Positions 27,901 to 40,200 of a stretch of DNA of 64,000 nt are shown in pieces. The DNA comes from Ampullaceana balthica (Eukaryota; Mollusca; Gastropoda; Lymnaeidae): assembly GCA_944989445.1 (NCBI GenBank), contig CALYLW010000313.1, positions 273,501 to 337,500 on the forward strand, in the 5' to 3' direction. Within the stretch, counting starts at the first letter, position 1. The number at the start of each line of letters is the position of its first letter. The notes below the pieces were generated by a model, which had not been told where the DNA came from, ran no database searches, and saw nothing but the letters and a program-made list of their open reading frames with translations. Both the position numbers and the translations under genes were made by a program.

Positions 27901-28233
27901 CGTGCCCTTTAAATTATAATTAACTGTTGATTAATTAGGTCACAGAAATTGTTATGAATTTATTTCCTTTTAAAAAAGTGAAATAATTTTCTCATTCTGG
28001 AATATTAAACGTTTTTATAATTACTGTTCATTTGTTAATATACATGTAGATGGTGATGCTGAACTCTAGAATGAAAAGCCAGTGATATGACTGGCAGGAT
28101 CCACAACTGCCATAGAATGAAAGGAACCAAATCCAAGCATTTCAGGGGGGGGGGTGGTGTTCCTCTGCTAGAACTCATAGGGAGATGAATGCCCCTGGTT
28201 GAAGTAATAGGTTTCTATCACATAATATTAATG
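21980..28233. other. Gene-empty AT-rich spacer between convergent genes
   Basis: No exon, long open frame or clear transposon is visible. Short G runs lie at 23263, 27711 and 28145. A minus-strand AATAAA near 27960 could end the EMI/collagen transcript. Part of this may be 3' UTR. Confidence 0.6.
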
Positions 28234-31200
28234 TTATGAGCAACCCATTGATATGTGGACAATACTAGTTGCAGCGAAAATAAAAATCATGGAAAAGAAA
28301 CTATTTTCATGAGTTGCAACATTGACAGGGCTTCTAAGAAACTCAATTTGTGGCATTGTAATCTTTCGTCCCTGAGTTTGGAGGTTTTTGGCGCCTGCGG
28401 AAATGTCTGGAAAAATGTCATCATTGAAAGTGCTGGGACCGTCTGTGGTCTTTTGTTTACTGTTGGAACTGCCGCCAAGCTCCTCTAAGTACGTCTTTAG
28501 TTTGTGATCTGTATCGTAATCCATTCCCTGCTCTGTGAGGTTGGAGGGGGTAGGTGTTAGGTGCTCCTCTGACATCATTGACTCATCTGGTCCTGAAAGG
28601 AATGAATTGGTTCATTTTGTCGAAAAGATTTTAGAAAAATTACGTAAAATTATCAAGAAGAAACTGTCATTATAAATCTTGCTGGCCACTATAGAGAGAT
28701 ATTGTTATATGTCTATGGTTTATATATCTATACACTTTTCTAATTAAGCATGTTCAATTTATATGTTTATAATCTCATGTTCAATAACTGTTAAAGAAAG
28801 TCTATTTTATGATTTAATATGTTTTAAGAATTTAAATATATATAAGTAACTATTTTATGTTATTGTTAGCCGAAACGTCAACTGTCGTGTTAGTTTAAAA
28901 ATAAAGCTCAAATTTATTGTTTTCACTGCACAATTTGTTTGTGTATTTTGTATTTTAAAGAAAGTCTAATTCAACATTCTTTGACAATGCTTTCCCTAGA
29001 TTTTTGTTATGTTTTAACATTGAAGTGATTACTTGACAAGACATTCAGAATATCCCATCCTTACATCCATCTCTTAAATCTAGTTCAATCAATAAATGAA
29101 AGTTTTGATCTTTTGGGTACAAGTGTTAGCTCATTAACATGAACACAGTAAATTACTACCTTGGGCATCGCTCCCAGAGATGAAGACACCTTCCTCTCGG
29201 GGCTCTGGGTCAAAGGGAGCAATTGTTGAAAAATCACTGATGGGTGTCTGCAGTCTGAGATCTGTGATACAGATAAACCAAAGATAATGGCTGAACATGT
29301 GTAAACGTTGAACTCATGTGCAAACAGTGTTATTTTTACCATGCCAGGAGCTCCAGCCCAGATGCCAGTCTCTGTTAGTTCAAAGATATGTCAATATTAA
29401 GTGTTTACACATGGGCTGGTCCCAAACAAAACATTTAGATCAATGAAAATTGTCTGGGCTTCCTTGAGATCAACTATCAAACTGTAAACAAAATTAAATG
29501 CAATCAATGATATCATTATTAGAGTAGCACCATTAGTCAAATCACTGAACCTAGAAACACTAGAGGATAGAAGAGCAAATAACAAAGTATTATGAATTAT
29601 TAAGGCATTAAATTTTAACTTAACAATAAAATACAAAATACACAAACAAATTGTGCAATGAAAACAATAAATTTGAGCTTTGCTTTTAAACTAATACGAC
29701 AGTAGATGTTTCGGCTAATGTGTCTTCATCAGTACAATAACATAAAATACGTACTTACATAAGTAATATTTAAATTCTTAAAACATATTAGATTATAAAA
29801 TATTTATGTAAAATAAAAAGAAAGGAAAAACAAAAACAAACATGGACACAGGAGAGGATATAAGAAAAAAGAGGAAGCACCTAAAGTTTCAATGAAAACC
29901 ACAAATAAAACAAGATAACTTAACAATACAGCACAAGAATAATCCAATGCAACACTCAGATAAAGGGATTACACAGTTTTCTTGTTTTATATACAAGAAC
30001 AAACACAAAAATCCTCCTTCCCTTTGGTTTTGGAATGACTTGCCTGAACACAACAGGAAAACCAAAACGCTATCAACATTAAAAACTCAAATAAAAATGC
30101 AAGAACAGACATAAAACATGAATAAATGTAGGGTGCAATAATCTTCTGTAAAGAAGGTGCGTCTGTAATAGATGGGATAAAACTGTGCTGTCTTCTTTTG
30201 AACAAAGAAATTCTGATGTTTAACTTTTAAATACCAAGTTATAAAGCTGTGTCCCATTGGAAATTTTTTTTACAACAGGATTCCAACCACCAACTTCCAT
30301 CTTATGTGTCTCAAAGATCAACTCACCAGGATCTTCATGGAAGGTTTCCAGATGGGAGACTCTTGCTTTGAGCTGGCTGATCTGTTCTGTCAGGAACATC
30401 AAGGCTCTCAGAAGGGTTTCGTTGGAGGATAGTCTCATCTCTAGCGCTGCCACTTTCAGACTCAGTTTGGACATTTGTTTTTGAAAATCTGGGAAGTTTT
30501 TAGATAATTTTTCAGCAACCATTTATCTGCTTATGTTTTGAAAAATATCTAAATCATCATCTTAAATAAACACACCTTTTATAATTTTTAATATAAAATT
30601 TTTATATTAGGTTATGTAATTGATTAATTCTATTTCATGAATTTTTAATAAAGTTTTTTTGAATAAATAATGTTGCACACATAACACGGTCCATATAAGC
30701 ACATAATTTAGAACACAGGCTAATTTAGGATGCAGTTTTCCATTTCATTAATATAACTTTAAAAAAAATAAATCTAGTAGGCTAATCAAGAGATTACACA
30801 CACAAGTCACTAGCGCACAACTAATAAAATAGAGATAATGCGCATTAGTCACTAATGCACACGCAACAGTTTATTGAATAGTGCATGAGAGAGCCTGTAA
30901 AAGACACCACAAAACTAAGTTAAACTTATCTGCAGTCTACAACATTGTTTATGTTTACACACGTTATGCCTTTCTTTCTGGATGATCTCTTCTGTGACTA
31001 AACATTGCTGATGAGTTTCACTTTATTTTCATACTTTATTTTGATTGTTCGCTGAGGAAGGCTTTTTGCCCATATTTTCGTTGTTTTGCAATGTCTTTTT
31101 CAGGCTCACTCATACCCTAGTTAATAACCAATTGTTGTCACTGAGCCTGATTACAGTCCTAACCAACTCTATCACTAATGCAGATCTATTAATAATAATA

Positions 31201-34200
31201 CATTAATTAAACACTCCCTCCTAATGACGTCACACCTCTTTCATGCTTTTTCTGCAGGGTCTTGATCATCTTCATACTTCCACTGGACAGAATTGCCTCC
31301 CTTATCCCCTTGTGGTTTCCTGATCTAAAACTTGGTGTGGACTTGATAACTGGCATTCCAGGGAACCCAGGCAGACCTGGTACACCAATCATTCCTTGTG
31401 GGCCTGGTGGACCAGGGGGTCCGGGTGGCCCAGGTGGACCCTGACTGTTAGGAAATTGCAATTCAAATCTTCTCAAGAATATATAGCTATACCTATAATA
31501 ATGATTCTTCTACAAAAACAACTTAAAGCATGAATTGGATGTGTGCTCTCTTTATGTAAAATATTTAAACATTAAAGAAAAACACATTATGTTGACATTA
31601 TTATGTTTCCAACTCGCAAATACTTTGTCATTATTCAATAATTTTGTAATTTATGGCGTTTTATATTTACTTTTCAAGATTGTTTTGATAGCATGTGTGG
31701 TAGGAAGAAGCAAATTTTGTGAGATATGATTCTAAACCATTTTAATTCTAGAAATGTCTTCATGCCATAATAAATATTATGGTACAGTGGCCGACACTTT
31801 TATTCTAGTTGTGAATCTCTTTTGTGCTGATTCAAATCCTTTCTTCAATACCAAAATCATTATTCTATTTTATTCCTTAACTATATACAAAGGAATCAGT
31901 CCCCCCCACCCCCACCCAAGCAACAGCCTAAATTTATCCTTGTCTTAGAAACTTACACGCCTTTTCCTGATGGACCAACTGGGCCACGGGGCCCCATCTT
32001 TCCTTCAGGACCAGTTGGGCCTTCTGGGCCAGCGGGCCCTCTCTCACATGGGCACTGTTCTGGTTTAACAATGGGCTGTGGCCGCTTGGTGATTTCAGTT
32101 TCAACATTTTGTTTATCGAAAAGACTGAGCTGAAATAAACGGATCACAGAGGTTTGGCTAAAAAATTGTTTCGGGAGACTTAGATCGATTAATTTTTTTC
32201 ATAGTATTTCAAAAGCTTATAATGTTCTCTAGATCAAATTCCATCTAAAACCGTTTAAGATCGTTCCTTCTTAATTTCCCTTAAAATATTTCACCAAAGT
32301 AAATGAAAATGAAGTTTTGGGAACACTATGAGTGACTTTCTGGACTAGAGAATTCCTGCAAGAAAGTTCGGTAACTCTCATTTTGAAGTTTACAGGCTGC
32401 TCCAAGAAAAGTTGTGGACAAGGATTAGCTCGTTATAAACTTCGCAGCTGCGTTTTCGAACCATTTTAGTTAGACGGGCAGGGCCGGATTTAGACTTGAT
32501 GAGGCCCTAAGCTATTTGAGATGTGGTGGCCCTTTTGAAGTCCAGATATTCTATGTCAGTGCCAAATATGGAGAGAAAAAATTCCAGGGACCCGCAAGAA
32601 GGCGGGGGCCCTAAGCTATAGCTTGTTTAGCAAATAGGTAAATCCATCACTGTAGACAGGCCAGTTGTCAAAATATGGCACATGGAACCAGGGGCACACG
32701 TGGAACCAGGGGCACACTTGGAACCAGGGGCACACTTGGAACCAGGGGCACACGTGGAACCAGGGGCACACATGGAATTCATGCCATCTTACCAGGTTAA
32801 AAATAATTTTCAACAACAAAAATCTGATGTTGATCGAAAAATTTTGCCTCTGAATATTTTTTAAAAAGTGCTACCCATTCCCAACCCATCGTAGACTAGT
32901 ACAGTGGAGACTTTAACACATTATTTATTACAATTTGGGCAATACATAATTATGGTGTGATGACCGACAATTGAAGGCTAGAGTCAGAGTGTCCGCATCA
33001 ATGTTCACTTTAAGGTTCGTTGGTCCTGGTGCAAAGTAAACAATCGTTTTGCAAAGTTGCACAGCACATGTTTTTGGTGCAATATTTTACTAAATTTGCT
33101 GCGTGGTAATTCTAAACTGCTGCGTGGCGTCGGTCAGATATCTGCGCAACCGCGCAGCTTAAAGGGAACATTGGTACGCACACCGTGTTTTTTTTTAATC
33201 TGGAGTGATTAGACCACGCCCCTCACATTTGTTTCCACGCCACGGTGTGCAAATATTCTGGTTCTATTGGACGATCATAAAAAAAAAGTCGTTATGACCC
33301 AATAATGACGTGTCTGAGTGGCACCGCTGGTCATTACCAAGAAAACATGTGGCTAACAAGCTGCTCTTAGAGAGATTGAAGCTAAATTGAATTGTGCCTC
33401 AAGGGCCTGGATAGAAGGGTTCTGGTAATAAAGATGGGCCGGGCAGGGGTGTCAACATTGGTCACAGAGGTCCGGGATCTGGTCAACATCGGCATGAGTC
33501 AGGTCATCACCAATTAACCCAATTAATTCGCATCATTTTTTGTGGAATGATTTACCGAAAACAAGACACGCCTCAATGGTGACGGCGTTGTAGATTTTTG
33601 TTTACAGTTACCATTTTAGGATGACAGCCCCAAAAAAAAACTGTGCAGTTCATACAATGAAGTGAATGTGACAGATGTACAAAAATAGACGGGACATTTT
33701 AATCAGTAAATGTTTCACTGAACAGTTCAATGTAAATTGCTTATATTCTGTAAATGATTGAATTAAGTGCGAACAATATTTTAACAACTTGGAAGAGAGC
33801 TGGGAGTGGGAATGAGTGGGATATGCATTGAATTTTTACATGAGCATATCTCACAGAAAGGATCTACCACACATACGCCTCTGGTGTCTGCGAGTCACGT
33901 GACATATGAGTTGATCATGTGACTTACCTCTGTGATGACCTTCTCAGCCAAGGCAATTCTGTCAGACAGGTTGGAGAGGACGCTACATGAGAAACACGCT
34001 GAAATAAGCATTTTAAAAATGTTTCGAATTTTTTTTAAATATCAAAACCTAAGCAAATTTAAGAATCGAATAGTGTTCAGATAAGAATCATCTATCAGTA
34101 TCAGACAATTTTTATAAGTGCGTATATTAAAGTTAATAAAATAATGTAAAAAAATCTTTTTTTTAAAAAAGGACACGCTTTTATGTGCAGTAGATAGGTT

Positions 34201-37200
34201 CACCGATTTCACCTGTTTTCATAGAAAATTTTTTATTTTCTTCTTTTTAGTGCACTGTCTATATGTAAATAAAAGCGTGTCCTTTTTAAAAAAAAGATTT
34301 TTTTTACATTATTTTATTTTCTACTTTTTAGCATCAACATTTTTTAAATTGATTTTTCGACCTAATCAATTCAATTTAATTAGTTAAACTTCATTGTCAA
34401 TAACTTAAATGTGATAGTGGTCAAAAGAAAGATTATTCATTACAAATTTATGTATAATACAAACAAACAAAAACATTTTCCCTAACTGAAAATTGAACCT
34501 CGTAACCCCATGTCGGCAATCGATCACGCTTATATTTCTGCCAGCAAGACTTGATGTTGATAGTACTTTTTAAAGTTATAATAATTGTATCCCTCTAGGG
34601 CGAATTGAGGCATGGTTCATTGACGCGAGTGATAATATTTTATATAGACAAAAACTAAAAACTAAAAGTGCATTAATTTAATTACGGTACATTCGATCGA
34701 TCTGAAATTTTGATACAATGCATTGTCATCCACGATCTATATGTGGTAAAATTTTGAGATCTCTAGGACCATCAGTCTGATGCCACCAGAAGTGGTTTAA
34801 TTTTACGTTACAAGATTTGAAGGAAGGTTGGATAGATGGATGGATGGATAGATGGATACAACATGCAAACGGTGTGACTTAAATAAAAGCGTGTAAAATA
34901 AAATTTCATTGTTAACTTTGGGGCCGCTATTCTTGTGTCCAAATACTGTGTCGAATCCATAGTCATAGGATTGTGTAGGATTGTGGGAATAAAGACTAAT
35001 TATTTTAGAATCTGTCTTATTTAGTTTAGCACACAACTATTGCTCCTTTAAATACCAGAAACTATTAACCTTGAAAAATGGCTGATTTACCTGCGACAGT
35101 GTACATACAAACATAGACTTATTTTACACGCTTTTATTTAAGTCACACTGTCTGTATGTTGTATCCATCCATCCTTCAAATCTTGAAACGTAAGATTAAA
35201 CCTCTTCTGATGGTCCTAGAGATCTCAAAATTTAACCACAGATAGCTCTTGGATGACAATGCATTGTATCAAAATTTGAGATCGATCTAACGTACCGTAA
35301 TTAAATTAATGCATTTTTAGTTTATCTCTATAAACCATATTATGTATCGGTCGCTATTGATTACATTTTACGGGTCACTTGACTTCACACCAGCCATCGT
35401 TGACCACATCTCGTGTTTAACACCACGAGTTGAGTTAACACGTCGACGCCACCCGTCTATGTCCACACCCCCTCCCCTTTCCTCCAGGGGAGATAATTTG
35501 GTTTCAGTCTGTAAATGTTTGTAGCATTTGAACATCATCAATACTTTTAATTATGTCTCATATATAAGGGATTTATAGTCAAAAACTTTGTTTTTACGGA
35601 GTTGTTTTATTACCACTATCAAATTTAAGTTGTTGACAATGAATTTTGACTAATTAAATTGAATTGATTATGTCAAAAAATTGATTAAAAAAATTTTGAT
35701 ACTAAAAAGAAGAAAATAAAATAATGTCAAAAAAAATCTTTTTTTTAAAAAAAGGACTCGCTTTTATTTAGATATAGAAAGTGCACTAAAAAGAAGAAAA
35801 TAAAATTTTCAATGATTACAGGTCAAGTGACTGAACCTATCCACTGCACATAAAATATTTTTTTTACATTATTTTATTACTTATAATAATAGACTCTTGT
35901 ATTTATAAACATTGACATCTTGAGGCCATACCTTCCTGGCAGTTCTCCCCTTGGAAACCTGGACAACACTCCCACGTCACGAACCGCTTCCACTTGTACA
36001 CATTACGGCTGATGACGGGGCTGGCAAGGTAAAACAACAATATGACCAATAGAAGAATGAGGTACTATAGATGGAGGTCTTGGCCATATGACCAATAGAA
36101 GAATGATGTACTATAGATGGAGGTCTTGGCCATACGACCAATAGAAGAATGATGTACTGTAGATGGAGGTCTTGGTCATACGACCAATAGAAGAATGATG
36201 TACTATAGATGGAGGTCTTGGCCATACGACCAATAGAAGAATGATGTACTATAGATGGAGGTCTTGGCCATACGACCAATAGAAGAATGATGTACTATAT
36301 AGATGGAGGTCTTGGCCATACGACCAATAGAAGAATGATGTACTATAGATGGAGGTCTTGGCCATACGACCAATAGAAGAATGATGTACTATATAGATGG
36401 AGGTCTTGGCCATACGACCAATAGAAGAATGATGTACTATAGATGGAGGTCTTGGCCATATGACGAATAGAAGAATGGTGTACTATAGATGGAGGTCTTG
36501 GCCATACGACCAATAGAAGAATGATGTACTATAGATGGAGGAATGATGTATTATAGATGGATGTCTTGGCAACATATTTTATTTTTACTTAAACAAATTG
36601 TGTATATTGATTTAAAAAAAAAGGATTGTGAGATTTCCTCGAAGGCGCATGTCTCCTAAAGAAGGCAGTTGAAAATTATATCCATTGAAATGTTACTCTG
36701 TATCTTTCTTTGACACATAAAATTTGAACTAGCAAATCAATAGCATGTATTGTTTGCACATTTAATCTTTGTCTGTATTGTTTGCACATTTAATCTTTGT
36801 CTGTATTGTTTGCACATTTAATCTTTGTCTGTATTGTTTGCACATTTAATCTTTGTCTGTATTGTTTGCACATTTAATATTTGTCTGTATTGTTTGCACA
36901 TTTAATCTTTGTCTGTATTGTTTGCACATTTAATCTTTGTCTGTATTGTTTGCACATTTAATCTTTGTCTGTATTGTTTGCACATTTAATCTTTGTTAGA
37001 TTTCAAAACTGAAACATTTTAGTAGGCGTCAACATTTTATTTTCAGTTGTTCGCATTTCCACCCCCCCCCCTTTTTTCCCCCGCACAACACAAGAATATG
37101 TATGAATAAATACCTTCCATTGTTGCCATTGTTCAGTTGGACAGTGCAGCTCACACGCTTGTATTCTTCTCTTGGACATCGATTTCTAAACCAGAGGAAA

Positions 37201-40200
37201 TAATTGCTGGTGTACATCAATGGGCAATGGGCGTTTGTAGTGTTAATCATCAATAAGAGAGAGCACTACTTTTGTAGTGTTAAGTACCAGTAAAAGAAAG
37301 TACTACATTTTTAGTGTTAAGCGTCAGTAAGAGAAATCACTACATTTGTAGTGTTCATCTGCAATAAGAGAAAGCACTACATTTGTAGTGTTGAAAGCAC
37401 TACATTTGTAGTGTTGAAAGCACTACATTTGTAGTGTTAAGCGTCAGTAAGAGAAAGCACTACTTTTGTAGTGTTAAGCGTCAGTAAGAGAAAGCACTAC
37501 TTTTGTAGGTTTAAGCATCAGTAAGAGAAAGTATGACATTTGTAGTGACAACGGTCCTAAAAAGAAAGGAAAATAAATATCGTTGTATAAATAGTCTAAA
37601 GTAAATATTTCACACATTGTTCATGATTTTCAAACCTAAAGAGAGGGAACAAACATTGGCGCAGAGTTCAACTTTGTATCGTTTGAACCAATATTCCCTC
37701 TAACTCTAAGATTCATTGGTATATGTGCAAAATATTTTTTAAAAATATCGTGAGAAAATTTATACAGCATCCATTTATTTTTGTGCAGAATTGTACATCT
37801 TTAAAAAAAAACGCTGATATAATATTCTCCATATCAAAATTTGCTGCGCGGTAATTCTAAGCAGCTGAGCGTGGTCTATCAGATATATATGCAGTCGGCA
37901 GACGAGCAGATTAAAATGAAAATTGTTTTGAACCTTTACATGTAAATATTATTAATTTATCAATCCTGATTAAATATATTGGACATGCATTCATTATCTT
38001 TCCTGTGTATAGAAATAATTTAAAAGACTCGTAGATTTAAATTAATAACATTATTTTAAGCAATAAAGCAGGATAAAAATACGTTAAACAAAGACAATTT
38101 TAATGTATTTTTCAAGACCAGGAAACTAGATAAAACTACTTTTAATGACCCAATTTTTTCTCTTGACACACTTCCCTTTCATTTCCATTAGGAATTTTTA
38201 AAAAATTTGATTAGTAATAACTCTAAAAATGTGAAATAATAATTTAGAAAATAATTTCAACATCATTCAATAAATCTACAAAGAAAAATATTTCTGCAAT
38301 CGAACAAAACATAATTTCACTGCCTAAAATCACCACTTACGGTGTATTACCTGTAAACTGACTCTACGCATTTAATTAAGGGAGTCGTTATATTTAAACC
38401 AGTGCTTCTCAAACTGTTCAATATGTCGGACCCTCAGGAATTTTTCCATTGCTCTAGGGACCGGTGCACTATTTTACCATTCTGACGTGGTAGCGAAATG
38501 TAATTTCTGTTATTATATTTGTTTCATTGTATATGCTTATTGCCGAAAATTGACATATTCTATAGGGGTAGTATTAATGGTTACATATGGAGAAATATAA
38601 TTTAATTTTTATTTCATTTCTTGATAATATCTGGGGACCAGCGGTGGATGGCCCACGGACCGGCACTTGTTCGCGGACCACCACTTTGAGTAGCACTGTT
38701 TTAAATTTAAATTCAAGTCCGCTAACTGCGTGTAGAGGAGTACACGGCCCTACATATAGAAAGCGGACGACTCGGCCCTGCAGAAATAAAAGCCTGGCTG
38801 TGACGTCGCGGCTGGTCGTCTGTCATGGCGGACACAAAATGTTAAGTCAATAAAATATAAGCCAGTAAAAGGTGAATGCAGCGGAGATGGATGATCGAAG
38901 ATTGAGGTTTCCGCCGCATCTTTCTTTTTAAAAAAATATTGTTATTATTATTTTATTTTTTAATGGAAAAAATGTTACCTTGATAAAAAATAATCTACTA
39001 TCTTTGAAAGACCAATGGAAAGTTAAACAACTCACTTAATAATAATACTCACCACAATGCTGACGTGTCACTTTTAAACCAACACCCAAATTAGCAGTAG
39101 ACGCAGTGTAATCTATCGTGAACATTAATTGTTGTCACGATTATCTTTGGTAAGATATTCACAATAGTATCACCAGGGGACGCGGTGGTCGATGGTCACG
39201 GGTTCGAATCCACGTGAAGGCAACGATTTGTTCCCGGGGCCTAGGGCGTCCCTGAGTCACCCAGCTCCGAATCGGTACCTAACACCAGTTAGGCGGCTGG
39301 GTAATGCGTGGAACCCACAAAGCCGTGGCCTGTGAACGCTGCATCACGTGCCAACAGCTCATCTGTCATGGTCTGTGGACGCAATTATCTTCTGCATAGA
39401 AGGCGCGTCTGTATAGATAAGATAATTCTCTTCAACGAACAGGAGGGGGGAGGGCGGGAGAGGATAGGTAAGCGATTGTTTGTATTGGAACAAAGGACAC
39501 TTCATCATTTAATTCTAGTCCTCTGTTGCAATGCTTGGCTATTCAGCACTATTACTATCTTACCGATTGAAGACGAAGACTCTACCATGTGTCACAGTCA
39601 TTCAGTTCCCGATTCTTCTCTCGAACGCTATGCTATGCGTTGACCAATGTTTCCTTTAAGCTGACCGACGCCGCACAGCAGTTTAGAATTACTGAGCAGC
39701 TGTGAAACTTTGCACAAGAGTTGTTATTTTTTTTTAAATATATACTTTGCAATCGGACCAACGAACCTTATAGGGAACATTGGCCATGACTGGAATGAAT
39801 GCATCAAACTTAAGAGTTTCAGCAATACAGTGCGACCCCGTTAAGTCACGCTTCGTTATCGCGAATTTCGTCTGGAATTTGGGCGTGGAATGGATTGCCT
39901 CAACAAAACAGGAAAACACACTATCAACATTTAAAAGTGAAACATTCAATACTAGGCATAAACCGTGGCTTAACGTGGGACGCATTAATAGTATGTAATT
40001 AATGAGGGTCTGTAATAGATAAGATAACATAAGATAAGATAAGTTATACTGACAGATTTATATGTTTGTTAATATTTATAAAGATTCTCGCTATGCTGAA
40101 AATAAGTAGATACTAAAATTCTTCAATTTGCCAAGACTTTCTGGAGACAAGATATTTCCTCCACAACGACTCACGTCAAAAGAAATAAATGATCCAAGTA

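Noticed and set aside
31262..31444. Plus-strand glycine/proline-rich frame
   Set aside because: Exact antisense of the collagen exon; GGN/CCN codons read Gly/Pro-rich on both strands.
39171..39240. Functional tRNA gene
   Set aside because: A good B box is present, but the anticodon arm and the 3' half of the cloverleaf do not fold. It is a SINE head.
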